A DNA stretch of 64,000 bases from Bacteroidota bacterium (GCA_027490225.1 JAIXYK010000037.1:1-64000); one strand, 5' to 3'; shown: positions 19,347-29,308, counted from the stretch's first letter. Numbers and translations: made by a program. The notes: generated by a model from the sequence alone, not told the origin.

Positions 19347-21209
19347 TTAATGTTGAATCAGTAATCGCTTAAATTCTTGTTTATTCAACTTATCATTATT
19401 CAATTTCAACAAATAAATTCCGTTGCTTAAATTACTAGTATTCACTACATTAATTCCTTTGTTCAAATCGTTTTTAAGAATAAATTTACCCGTTAAATCA
19501 TAATATTCAACCGTTGTATATTCAGTTTGAAGATTGTTAATGGTAAAATACTGGTCAGCAGGATTTGGGTAAATCGATGCTTCATTTGTTTCTGAGTTTT
19601 CTGTTTTTTCAATTGCAGTGTACAATGTTTCTGATGTTCCAAACATTGGTCTAATCATCAATGTTCCAGCTTGTGCAGTATAGTTATTCCATGCACCTGA
19701 TTGATTATAAAAAATCCTGTCGTTATTGTTGAGGTTTCTATCAAAACCGAGGTTCAGATTAAAATTTCCTGTTTGCGCCCAGCCAAAGTAGTATGTACCG
19801 GCATTTAAAAATTGAGGCTCATCTAATTCGTACGTGTAAAATTTATTTACTCCGTCATATTGAGGATATAGTAAGCCCTGTGTGTAAATATTCTGTCCGG
19901 GAACATTGCTACCTGCCGACCATATCATTAAAAAGAAAGGCCCTTGAGAAACTGAATCAACTTTGTTAAAATAGAACTGCACAGCTTTTAAGGTGTCTGA
20001 TTTTAAGGTTTCAAATCTTTGGGCTACAAAACCCCCACCCTGGTTTTCTAAACCAATTCTTTCTTCAGCAGTTCCGTCATCAAGTGCGTAATAGTTGCAT
20101 AGAATCTGTTCGTAATAAGCTGTGTCGTTTGTGACAATATTATCGGAATTATCTAAAAGAAAATGTTTCAATTGATAAATAGCACAATCGTTTCCCTGGT
20201 CTTCAAAAGTATATTTGATAACTGATGAAAAAGTAAATTCTTGTCTATACACAATTGGACCTTGAGGTGCCGAACTAATTGAATCTCTAATTTCACCTAA
20301 ATCATTTTCAAAATAATATTTATACAGTTTATTAGTGCTTCCTGTGGCGTTGTTGGTTAAAGAGAGCGTATAATTAAGACCCATGTTATCATCTGCGTTT
20401 ATCAAAAAATGACTTAATGGAACTGATGTGTATTCTTTTAACAAACTACCACCTCTGTACATATAAGCAACATCTTGATAAGCAGTATCATTTCTGTTTC
20501 TTAACCTGTCGAGCCTAACATAATCTAAGTGCCAATGGTCCCAACTTCCATTTAACTGTGCATAGTTCCTAAATCTAAATTGAAAGCCATTTTTCAAAAA
20601 TGCAGTATCAGTAATTGGAATCATTGCTCTTTTAAAGTCAATGTTTGTTTGGGGGAAATCTTCACCAGGCACGCTCCATGCGTATGTCCAAACACTATCA
20701 TTGGGATTTTTAAATTCAACTTGAAATGTATCAACATACTCTGGATAATTTCCTAATCCCTTAGGCTGATAATAAAAGCTCAGGTAAATAGAATCTGATG
20801 GCGGGTAATCTAAATTTATAGGCAAAGAAGTAAGTGTATCTGCAGAACCATGCGAAATTGTTGCCCTGTAAGGAAAACCGTCTCTGTTTAATCCATCAAA
20901 AGTAGCAACACCCCAACTAGGCGGTTTTACAGGGTAATCGGTATTTATAAAAACAGAATTATTCAACCATTTTGCTGGATCTGGTTTTATCCACATAGAA
21001 GAAAAGTCTTCAAAAAATGGTAACTCTAATGTATCTGGAAAATCTCTGGAAGCGCTGGTTGAAATATTTTGCGAGGTAGCTGCTTGTTCTTTGGTATTAG
21101 AACCAAGTGGCTGAACAATTAGTTGAGCAAACGTTAAATTTATTCCTGAATACATCAGGGAAATCAACAAAAAGAATTTAATCCAATGTATCTGCTGCAG
21201 TTTTTTCAT
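19347..21209 (-). CDS. Large secreted protein with T9SS type A sorting tail
   Basis: Signal peptide; C-terminus IYPNPADQYFTINNL...NGIYLLKLNNDKLNKQEFKRLLIQH; start overlaps the end of the PASTA gene. Confidence 0.85.
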   Translation of the reverse strand: MKKLQQIHWIKFFLLISLMYSGINLTFAQLIVQPLGSNTKEQAATSQNISTSASRDFPDTLELPFFEDFSSMWIKPDPAKWLNNSVFINTDYPVKPPSWGVATFDGLNRDGFPYRATISHGSADTLTSLPINLDYPPSDSIYLSFYYQPKGLGNYPEYVDTFQVEFKNPNDSVWTYAWSVPGEDFPQTNIDFKRAMIPITDTAFLKNGFQFRFRNYAQLNGSWDHWHLDYVRLDRLRNRNDTAYQDVAYMYRGGSLLKEYTSVPLSHFLINADDNMGLNYTLSLTNNATGSTNKLYKYYFENDLGEIRDSISSAPQGPIVYRQEFTFSSVIKYTFEDQGNDCAIYQLKHFLLDNSDNIVTNDTAYYEQILCNYYALDDGTAEERIGLENQGGGFVAQRFETLKSDTLKAVQFYFNKVDSVSQGPFFLMIWSAGSNVPGQNIYTQGLLYPQYDGVNKFYTYELDEPQFLNAGTYYFGWAQTGNFNLNLGFDRNLNNNDRIFYNQSGAWNNYTAQAGTLMIRPMFGTSETLYTAIEKTENSETNEASIYPNPADQYFTINNLQTEYTTVEYYDLTGKFILKNDLNKGINVVNTSNLSNGIYLLKLNNDKLNKQEFKRLLIQH

Positions 21210-21975
21210 TTTCAAGTACTTCTTCAGAACCGGTAATTAATACGTCGATACTGGCACCTGAGTACAAGCCTTCTTCGTTTATTCCAGGCGTTTGTTTGTA
21301 AATTTTAGCTATTGTTGTGTCTTGGCCAGTTGCATCGGGTAAAAATGAACCTAGAATTAAGTTACTACTGGATAGTATTTTCCTAGCTTCAGTAATGGTT
21401 AAACCAAATAAATCGGGCACAGGTATTAATCCTCTTCCGCCGCCTCTTCCAACTACCAAGTCTATTTCTGAACCTTTATCTATCATTGTACCTGGAACAA
21501 TTTTTTGCCCTTTGTATAATTGTTCTATCACTGGCGGCAAACCTTCTACATAACGCAACATTCCCACTTTTAGTCCATACGTTTCTAATAAAGATGTAGA
21601 TTGACGTAAAGATAAATCTACCAGGTTCGGCATGGCGACTTTTTGAGATAAAATTGCATTCACGGTTAAGTAAACGGTTCGTCCATGTTTAACAGTAGCG
21701 CCTGGTAAAGGATCTTGATCAATCACCGTTCCTTTGGTTAGTTTTAGGTTGTAAATAGAATCTACTACTTCATATTGCAAATCGTGACCTTCAACAAATT
21801 TATCTAAGTCTTTTGCGTAAATACCTTGGAAATTTGGCACTTCTACATGTTCGTTATGCAATGTATACATATCGAGAAAAAATGCACAGCCCCAAAGAAA
21901 TAGCAATACAGAGGTTGTTGCCACTAAAAAATGGCGCCAGAATAATTTAGATTTCAGAAATTCCTTCAAATTCAT
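21178..21975 (-). CDS. PASTA domain membrane protein
   Basis: N-terminal TM followed by repeated PASTA units (VEVPNFQGIYAKDL.., VAMPNLVDLSLRQS.., IPVPDLFGLTITEA..). Confidence 0.9.
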   Translation of the reverse strand: MNLKEFLKSKLFWRHFLVATTSVLLFLWGCAFFLDMYTLHNEHVEVPNFQGIYAKDLDKFVEGHDLQYEVVDSIYNLKLTKGTVIDQDPLPGATVKHGRTVYLTVNAILSQKVAMPNLVDLSLRQSTSLLETYGLKVGMLRYVEGLPPVIEQLYKGQKIVPGTMIDKGSEIDLVVGRGGGRGLIPVPDLFGLTITEARKILSSSNLILGSFLPDATGQDTTIAKIYKQTPGINEEGLYSGASIDVLITGSEEVLENEKTAADTLD

Positions 21976-21979
21976 TGTT

Positions 21980-24676
21980 TCAAAAAGCCATTTTTTCGGA
22001 CGACATATTTGCTTCGGCAAAAGTCATTATTTTTTCTATAAAATCGTAAGGTTTATACCCATTGATTGCACTTTGATGGAAAATACAAGTTGCAGGTGTC
22101 ATTCCGGGTAGCGAATTTACTTCAATAAATATTACTTCCACCTTGTTATCGTTGAATATTCTTACAAATGCATCAATTCTGCAATACCCGCGAACATTGA
22201 GAATTCGAGCAGCTTTTTCTAATTGATTTTTCACAATTTGAGAAACTTCATTTCTTCTCTTCGCATCTTTTGAATAACGGGCCGGTGTAATATTTTGGCC
22301 TTGTCCAGCTAAGAATTTTTCTTCTAAAGACAAAACTTCACCTTCCGACAAAGCTTCAGAAGCTTCAAAAACCTCGTACCTGATATTTCCGTTTTCTTCT
22401 AGATGGGTAAGCATTCCACCAGTAATTTCTAAAAAAGTAGGGGCTCCATTTGCAGTTATTAAGGCCTCCACCAAAAATTGTCGCTTCATAGGAAACTCCT
22501 CTTTCGGCTTTATTTTTAGCTGGGCAGATGCAGCACTATCGAAAGTTTCTTCTTTCCTGAAAATTAATTTGGCAAATGCTTTTAAGTCAGCATCGTTGTG
22601 CAGTTTTTTTACTGCAGAGCTGCAACCATCGTCAACTGGTTTTGCTATAAGCGGATAGCCTACGCGGTTAGCATGTGCTATAATTTGGTCTTCGTTGAGC
22701 TGCCATTCTTCTTCTTTCACTACAAAATGCTCCGCAACCAGCAATCCATTTTCTTTGAGCAATTCGTTGGTACGGAATTTATCGATTGTAATGCTAGAAG
22801 AATCTGCATCAGAACCATTGTGAGGCAGGTGAATGCGATTTAAAATGCGTTGAAGTGCGCCATCTTCACCCGGACGGCCATGCAAGGCAATAAATACTTC
22901 TTCTACTTCAATGGCCAATTGCTCGTAGCTGAGCTGTTTAGGCGCTTGTAAATTTTTAGTATTTCCAAATTTCACCGTTAATGCCTTGCACTCTTCAATT
23001 ATTTTGTGAATGATTGGATGCACTGAAAAATGCTTAATTTTTTCATAGATATCATCTGCATTGTCTTTCAACATCAAATTGATTGGAATAGAATAGAGTT
23101 CATGTTGCTCATCGTTTCCACTCAAAAAGACTGGTATAGGCTCGAATACGGCTGAGGAACTTAGTTTTTCGTATACATTGCGACCACTTTCTACAGAGAT
23201 ATGTCTTTCTGAGGAATAGCCGCCAAAAATCACTGCGATTTTTTTCTTTGCAATTACGTTTCCTCCTGTTTCATTCAGCTTTTTTTCTAATAGTTCTAAC
23301 AAATGCTCCGGCGTTCCATTGTACTTAAATTCTGCAATGCGCTTGCGCAAAGAAGTGTAGATGATATAGGTTATAAATTGAGAAGGATTGAAACCAATTT
23401 CTGCTGCCTGGTGGAAAAAGAACGAAGAAGGCATCATGCCCGAAGTGGTGTTTGGGTCGTTCAAGAAAACTGTTCCAGCATCGTTTATAAAACCATCGAT
23501 ACGCGCATACACGCCAAAATCTAAAGCTGTATAAAGGTTTTTGCAGGCTTCGCGAATGGCTTCAATTTGCTGGTCGGGCAATTGTATGGGCGTAATTTTT
23601 CTCGACAGACCTGGTAAGTACTTAGAACGATAATCAAAGATTTCTTTTCCTTTTCTAATTTCTGTGGGAGGAAGACAAATTGGTTCACCATTTAGGCCTT
23701 CAATAACGATGGATGAGAATTCTTTTCCTTCAATGAATCCTTCAATTAAAATTTCACTTTCTGCATCCAGCGATTCTAAACACAATTCCAAAGCATGCGG
23801 ATGGGCAAAATGTTGCGTAACGCGCTCCAAAACAGCGTCAGGATGGTAATACACCACATGATGAATCCGCAATGGAATACCAATTCCTTCTCTGATATCG
23901 CAGCAATTGCGCACCCATTCAATTTTTTGTGTAGCACTTAGTTTTTCCCAATCTTGTTGGTTGATGCGTTTGATAAAGAAACTACGGTCGATGGCTTGTT
24001 TTAAGGTTGCTGAATTGGCTTCTTTTATTACACTCACACCAATGGAAGAACCTTGAGTAGGAGATTTTACCACGCAAGGATAGTGGATGTGTTGCGCAAT
24101 TTGTTGTTCAATTTCATTTACATTTTGCTGTGCAATCCATTGTTGTCTGCTGATGGTAAAGAAATCTGGACTAGGAAAACCATGCAGCTTCATTAATTTT
24201 TTCTGAACAATTTTGTTGATGCCTATGCCGCTGGCGAGAATTCCAGAGCCGGTATATGGTATATCGAGGTGTTCAAACAAACCTTGAATTCTTCCGTCTT
24301 CACCAAACGGACCGTGAAGGCATAAAAAAGCGAGGTCAATTTGTTTTTTAAGTTCTTCGGCTGGAATGATTTTCCCAATGGTTTGAAGCAAAGATTGCTG
24401 GTGAGATTTTTCGAATGCACCTAAAGATTCTGCATAAATTTGGAAATCGTTGGGCGAAGCGGGAATGTCTTGCGCTGCAGGATAGAAGTCGCGAATACTA
24501 CCTTTGTAAATATATTGCCAATCGAGGAGTACAAAGTTGTTGAAGCTATCTACAAAAATAGGTACAGCTTCGAAGAGGCTTTTATTAAGATTATCGTATA
24601 CGGTGCGGCCTCCTGCAAAAGAGATTTCACGTTCTTTAGAGCGACCGCCAAAAATAATTCCGATTTTAAGTTTCAT
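21980..24676 (-). CDS. Tandem-fused D-alanine--D-alanine ligase (two ATP-grasp ligase modules in one ORF)
   Basis: Module 1: IGIIFGGRSKEREISFAGG...CLHGPFGEDGRIQG...; module 2: KKIAVIFGGYSSERHISVESG...ALHGRPGEDGALQ...FIEVNSLPGMTP. Start set at MKLKIG (24676). Confidence 0.9.
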   Translation of the reverse strand: MKLKIGIIFGGRSKEREISFAGGRTVYDNLNKSLFEAVPIFVDSFNNFVLLDWQYIYKGSIRDFYPAAQDIPASPNDFQIYAESLGAFEKSHQQSLLQTIGKIIPAEELKKQIDLAFLCLHGPFGEDGRIQGLFEHLDIPYTGSGILASGIGINKIVQKKLMKLHGFPSPDFFTISRQQWIAQQNVNEIEQQIAQHIHYPCVVKSPTQGSSIGVSVIKEANSATLKQAIDRSFFIKRINQQDWEKLSATQKIEWVRNCCDIREGIGIPLRIHHVVYYHPDAVLERVTQHFAHPHALELCLESLDAESEILIEGFIEGKEFSSIVIEGLNGEPICLPPTEIRKGKEIFDYRSKYLPGLSRKITPIQLPDQQIEAIREACKNLYTALDFGVYARIDGFINDAGTVFLNDPNTTSGMMPSSFFFHQAAEIGFNPSQFITYIIYTSLRKRIAEFKYNGTPEHLLELLEKKLNETGGNVIAKKKIAVIFGGYSSERHISVESGRNVYEKLSSSAVFEPIPVFLSGNDEQHELYSIPINLMLKDNADDIYEKIKHFSVHPIIHKIIEECKALTVKFGNTKNLQAPKQLSYEQLAIEVEEVFIALHGRPGEDGALQRILNRIHLPHNGSDADSSSITIDKFRTNELLKENGLLVAEHFVVKEEEWQLNEDQIIAHANRVGYPLIAKPVDDGCSSAVKKLHNDADLKAFAKLIFRKEETFDSAASAQLKIKPKEEFPMKRQFLVEALITANGAPTFLEITGGMLTHLEENGNIRYEVFEASEALSEGEVLSLEEKFLAGQGQNITPARYSKDAKRRNEVSQIVKNQLEKAARILNVRGYCRIDAFVRIFNDNKVEVIFIEVNSLPGMTPATCIFHQSAINGYKPYDFIEKIMTFAEANMSSEKMAF

Positions 24677-24802
24677 TGTGTTATAGATGCACGTAAACGG
24701 TAAAACTACACCCAAATTATAGCAAATAGAATCTGTGTAGAATTATTTATTAACGCTTAATAATTAATAATTAAAAATGAATAATTAATGATTGGCGCTG
24801 TA

Positions 24803-24932
24803 TTAATGAATAATTAAAAATGAATAATTAATAATTGGGCTTTGGTATTGGGTGGGCATTTGTTTTTTGATGATATTTTATTGAATTATTTAATTGGTGG
24901 CATGATTTGCCATGGGTTTTAACCCATGGATT
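24803..24932 (+). repeat. Copy 1 of a diverged ~120-130-bp AT-rich repeat with terminal hairpin
   Basis: taatgaataattaaaaatgaataattaataattggg...gggcatttgttttttg...gccatgggttttaacccatgga; direct-orientation counterpart at 26568-26686. Confidence 0.65.
24910..24929. repeat. REP-like palindrome CCATGGGTT-TT-AACCCATGG
   Basis: 9-bp perfect arms; second GGGTTTTAACCC hairpin at 24954-24969. Confidence 0.7.
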
Positions 24933-25171
24933 TAAAAATTTGACAAATTCCCATTGGGTTTTAACCCAAATTTTAGCCTCTTTCAATATTTTGATTAATT
25001 TTACAGAAAATAAATGATAGTAATGTTTTACACAAACATTGATTTGAAAATAAGTGAGCAAAATATTCAAAACTTGCCATTTACTTTATTGCGATGCAAC
25101 ATGCTAAAGGACTTTATTTTGTGAATGTAGCAGAAGTAATAGCAAGCTATGTTAAAAAACTATGTTCGTTT

Positions 25172-26479
25172 ATGAAATATAAACTAGTATTGTTTTTCAT
25201 TGTGTTTTCAAACATCACAAATGCACAATCAAATCTAATTCAAAATCCTAGCTTTGAAGAGCTTGATTATTGCTTAAATGAATGTAATGGTATTGTAAAT
25301 GGCGATCCAATTCAAGCACATTATTGGTTTACCCCAGATTACTTTGGCACACCTGATAATTTCTCACCTTGTAATTTTCCATTAGATACTATTTACCAAG
25401 ATGATCCATCATGTTTAACAAGTTATGCACCAAATAGTGCTGGCGGTTTTCAATTTGCTCGAACAGGACAAAATTATGCAGGTTTTTTGTGTGATTATTT
25501 TTATAGAAGTACAAAAAGACCCTTTCAAGGTGATTTGTTGCGTGAGTTTTTATCTTCTAATTTTGAAAGTTTAGTTAAAAATAGAAGATATTGTTTTTCA
25601 AGTTTTGTTAATACCCCTTCAGGTTTTTTTACTTACGATTCATTAAATTATTATTACATTTATACAGCAACAAAAGAGTTGGGCGTTTTTTTTTCGACTC
25701 AAAAACCTTCCTTTAGCACAGAATCTGATTTAATGTTACCTGTCCCAAATCCAACATTAACCTTAACCATGGAAGATTCTAATGAATATATTGCAGATAC
25801 AATAAATTGGATTAAGCTAGAGCAATCTTTTGTTGCCGATTCGGCCTATCAATACCTTAGCATAGGCAAGTTTACACCACGTAGTGCGAGTATTTATAAT
25901 ATTTTCTCTAATTATCCAGATATTAATACGGATCCAACTTTCGAGATTACAACATCTTATTATTTCTTAGAAGACGTTTCACTCTACGAAATTACCGACA
26001 TTTCCATCAGCACCGTCCAAACTCAAATTTACCCCAAGCAAAGTGTCTGGCTCAATACAAACAATAAAACCGATGCTCTAGAATGGTTTGCCAATGACAC
26101 TTTAACATCAATTGGTAAAACAGATAGCATATTGGTGCAACCCCAGCAAACAACTACTTATTATATAAAATCACTGCAATGCCGCTACACCAGTTGGGAT
26201 ACAATCACCATAGAAGTTTTGCCGGAGCCGCTAATTCCAGTAAATGTAAAAGTGTTAAATAACTTAAGTTCAGATTATTTCAACATACAATACACTGGAG
26301 ATTTTAAACCAACACTTACTGCTGAACTTTACAACTCTGTTGGACAACTCATTGGTAAATTTACATTTATGGAAAGCACGCTGGTTCCCATTTCTCAACT
26401 CTCAGCTGGCGTGTATTATTGCAGAATTAATGTTCAGGGAATTCCGGTGGTGAGTGAAAGGATTGTGAAGGTGAATTGA
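25172..26479 (+). CDS. Secreted protein with Ig-like domain and T9SS-like C-terminus
   Basis: Signal peptide MKYKLVLFFIVFSNITNAQS, NLIQNPSFEE, C-terminal AELYNSVGQLIGKF...LSAGVYYCRINVQG. Confidence 0.75.
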   Translation: MKYKLVLFFIVFSNITNAQSNLIQNPSFEELDYCLNECNGIVNGDPIQAHYWFTPDYFGTPDNFSPCNFPLDTIYQDDPSCLTSYAPNSAGGFQFARTGQNYAGFLCDYFYRSTKRPFQGDLLREFLSSNFESLVKNRRYCFSSFVNTPSGFFTYDSLNYYYIYTATKELGVFFSTQKPSFSTESDLMLPVPNPTLTLTMEDSNEYIADTINWIKLEQSFVADSAYQYLSIGKFTPRSASIYNIFSNYPDINTDPTFEITTSYYFLEDVSLYEITDISISTVQTQIYPKQSVWLNTNNKTDALEWFANDTLTSIGKTDSILVQPQQTTTYYIKSLQCRYTSWDTITIEVLPEPLIPVNVKVLNNLSSDYFNIQYTGDFKPTLTAELYNSVGQLIGKFTFMESTLVPISQLSAGVYYCRINVQGIPVVSERIVKVN

Positions 26480-26567
26480 GAAATTGACTGTTGATAATGG
26501 ACAATTGATAATTGGGCTGTTTTAATGAATAATTAAAAATGAATAATGAATAATTGGGCTGTGTTAA

Positions 26568-26686
26568 TGAATAATTAACAATGAATAATGAATAATTGGA
26601 ATTTTGTTGGGCATTTGTTTTTTGGTTTTTTATTGGAATCATTCAATTGTTGGTATACAAAGCCATGGGTTTTAACCTATGGATTA
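26568..26686 (+). repeat. Copy 2 of the diverged AT-rich repeat with hairpin CCATGGGTTTTAACCTATGG
   Basis: Same ordered elements as copy 1 (aataattaa.aatgaataat..., gggcatttgttttttg, ccatgggttttaacc.atgga). Confidence 0.65.
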
Positions 26687-26877
26687 ATATGAATTACACG
26701 CATCAATGTTACCTAAATGCCCGCGTGAGTGGGCGAGGCAAGTAGCGCCGCAATGCTTTGCGGCGTTAAAAGTCCATTGTAATGCATCGCGTTTCAAAGC
26801 AACGCATTGCGGCCTACGGCCAAGCACACGACCTGAAAGGGCACGCCCAAAAAGCGAATTTTGAAATATTTGTTTGT

Positions 26878-27711
26878 TTAATTTTCGGGGAACTGGTATA
26901 CCGATAAACTATCGTTGTGAAGCAGGTAAAGTCTTGATTTCTCTATGCGTAAATCGCTGTAATTGCTGATGGGTAAATTGATGGTGCTTTCTTGTAATGT
27001 TTTGATGCTGTAAGCGTTGAGTACTCCTGGTGTGTTGCTGTAATATAAAATGTTGTTGAATACCTGAAATTTGGTAAGTCCTTTTATGGGAATGGTTTTG
27101 ATGTATGTGCCAAAAATATCGAACTGAAAAATGCCTATTTCGGGAATGCTCATGTAAAGGTAGTTTTCATGCTCCATCATAAAAACTGGTTGCAGCGCGA
27201 GGTTGAGTATTTGGTTGAGGTTTTTGATTTGTGTGGTTACCTGCAACTGCTGGTTGAGGCGAATGAGGTTGAACTGCACTTGGTCGAAAAGCCAAATGCC
27301 ATTGTCGTAAGAGGCACAAACGAGTGATGTTTGCTCCCATTCACGGTCCTGCAATTGTATGGGAAATCCGTTTTCGGTAACGGTATTGTCGAGAAAAACT
27401 ACTTTTGAAAAATCCTGGTAAAAAACCACAATTTTGAGTGGATTTAGGGCATCGATGCTCGTAATTGTGCCCAATCCTTTGTTGCTGTAGGTTCTAAAGA
27501 GTGTTCCGTTTTCACGGTATTTGGTGAGCTGGTCTTTGTTGAGCAGAAAACTATTGCCCAAATTGTCGGTAAAGAGCTTATTGCCTTTGATGGGAATGCT
27601 CCAGATTTTTTCCCATTTTATGTCTTGCAAATTTGGTGTAAACGAATAGAAGCTTGCGAATGCTATTAACAGGCCGCAAAAAAGCGCATATGATTTTTTA
27701 AAAGGCATCAT
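26878..27711 (-). CDS. Hypothetical beta-propeller-like secreted protein
   Basis: 277 aa, signal peptide, repeated beta-strand pattern; 4-bp overlap with upstream GH3-like gene. Confidence 0.7.
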   Translation of the reverse strand: MMPFKKSYALFCGLLIAFASFYSFTPNLQDIKWEKIWSIPIKGNKLFTDNLGNSFLLNKDQLTKYRENGTLFRTYSNKGLGTITSIDALNPLKIVVFYQDFSKVVFLDNTVTENGFPIQLQDREWEQTSLVCASYDNGIWLFDQVQFNLIRLNQQLQVTTQIKNLNQILNLALQPVFMMEHENYLYMSIPEIGIFQFDIFGTYIKTIPIKGLTKFQVFNNILYYSNTPGVLNAYSIKTLQESTINLPISNYSDLRIEKSRLYLLHNDSLSVYQFPEN

Positions 27712-29231
27712 TGGGCGTGTGCTGGCGCTAGAGAGAGAATTTCGTCGAGGTATTTACGGTTGTTGGCCAATCGTGGTATTTTATTTTGTCCGCCAAGTTT
27801 GCCTTTTGCTTTTAACCAATTGTAGAACGTTCCTTTTGCTACTGCGCGTATCAATGGCATGCGCAAAGTAATGTTTTTGTATCTTTTAGCCTCATAATCA
27901 GAGTTTAAAGATTTAAGCGCATTGTCGAGCACCTCAGTAAAGTAACCCAAGCTTTCGGGTTTTTGTTGAAATTCTATGAGCCATTCGTGCGCGCCGTTGG
28001 TGTCGAATTCCATAAAAACAGGACCTGCAGTGTATTCTGAAATAATGGCTCCCGATTTTTCGCAGGCTATTGCCAATGCTTTTTCGGCATTTTCAATTAC
28101 CAGCTCTTCGCCAAATGTATTGATGTAATGTTTGGTGCGTCCAGAAATTTTGAATCTATAAGGTCGTATGGAAGTAAACTGCACTACATCGCCAATTTTG
28201 TAGCGCCACAAACCACCGTTTGTTGTGATGAGCATTTCGTAGCTTTTATTGAGCTCTACATCGCTGAGCCATAACACATTTGGATTATCTTGATTGGTTT
28301 CTTCAATGGGAATAAACTCATAGAAAATACCATAATCGAGCATGAGCAGCATTTCGTCGGAGTTTGTTTGGTCTTGAATGCCAAAAAAGCCTTCGGAAGC
28401 ATTATAGATTTCGAGGTAATTCATAGCTCCACTCGGAATCATTTTTTTATACTGCTCGCGGTAAGGAATAAAACTCACACCGCCGTGCATAAACAATTCT
28501 AAATTTGGCCAAACTTCGAGAATGTTTTTAGCGCCTTTTAGTTCAATAACACGCTGTAATAATATTAACATCCAACTTGGTACCCCAGCAAGATTGGTAA
28601 CGTCTTCGTCTACGGTTGCGTGTATGATTCTTTCGAGTTTGCTTTCCCATTCGCTCATCAATGCGATATTCAAATCGGGCGTGCGGATGTATTCCACCCA
28701 AACTGGTAGATTTTCCATAATAATGGCGCTGAGGTCGCCAGAATATGTGCTTCCTGATTTTTGATTCAACTGATGCGATCCACCAAGCGTAAGTCCTTTA
28801 CCAGAAAATAGGCGTGTTTCAGGATAGTTGTTGCAATAAATTGAAAGCATGTCTTTACCACCTTTAAAGTGACAATCTTCCATGGCTTCCTGACTGAGGG
28901 GAATGAATTTGCTTTTGTCGTTGGTAGTTCCAGATGATTTGGCAAACCAGATAACTTCAGATGGCCAGAGAATGTTTTGTTCTCCCAGCATCATGCGTTC
29001 TATGTTTGGCTTAAGGGCTTCGTAATCGTGAGCAGGAACTCTATTTTTGTACGTTTGGTAGTTGTTAATACTTTTGAAATCGTATTTCTCGCCAAACTCT
29101 GTGTTTTGGGCTTGTGTAATCAACTTTTTAAGCCATTCTTGCTGTACTTCATCGGGGTATTTCATAAACAGTTCAATTTGATGAATCCGTTTTTTCATTA
29201 CCCAGGAAAGAATAGAGTTGATGATTGACAT
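27708..29231 (-). CDS. GH3 (auxin-responsive promoter) family acyl-adenylate-forming protein
   Basis: WFAKSSGTTNDKSKFIPLS, LWLSDVELNKSYEMLITTNGGLWRYKIGDVVQF, GRTKHYINTFGEELVIENAEKAL. Confidence 0.92.
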   Translation of the reverse strand: MSIINSILSWVMKKRIHQIELFMKYPDEVQQEWLKKLITQAQNTEFGEKYDFKSINNYQTYKNRVPAHDYEALKPNIERMMLGEQNILWPSEVIWFAKSSGTTNDKSKFIPLSQEAMEDCHFKGGKDMLSIYCNNYPETRLFSGKGLTLGGSHQLNQKSGSTYSGDLSAIIMENLPVWVEYIRTPDLNIALMSEWESKLERIIHATVDEDVTNLAGVPSWMLILLQRVIELKGAKNILEVWPNLELFMHGGVSFIPYREQYKKMIPSGAMNYLEIYNASEGFFGIQDQTNSDEMLLMLDYGIFYEFIPIEETNQDNPNVLWLSDVELNKSYEMLITTNGGLWRYKIGDVVQFTSIRPYRFKISGRTKHYINTFGEELVIENAEKALAIACEKSGAIISEYTAGPVFMEFDTNGAHEWLIEFQQKPESLGYFTEVLDNALKSLNSDYEAKRYKNITLRMPLIRAVAKGTFYNWLKAKGKLGGQNKIPRLANNRKYLDEILSLAPAHAQ

Positions 29232-29252
29232 GGGACAAACTTAGTGAAAAGT

Positions 29253-29308
29253 AAGTTGAAAGTATAAAGTTGAAAGTATAAAGTTAAAAGTATAAAGTTA
29301 AAAGTTGA
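29253..29308 (+). repeat. 14-bp tandem repeat (aagttRaaagtata)x4
   Basis: Units at 29253, 29267, 29281 and 29295 with few mismatches. Confidence 0.85.

Noticed and set aside
24803-26686. Composite transposon flanked by direct repeats
   Set aside because: No transposase or integrase and no target-site duplication seen; kept only as a repeat observation.
28290-29228. Plus-strand ORFs (70-83 aa) opposite the GH3-like gene
   Set aside because: Antisense to a well-supported CDS, no domain signals.
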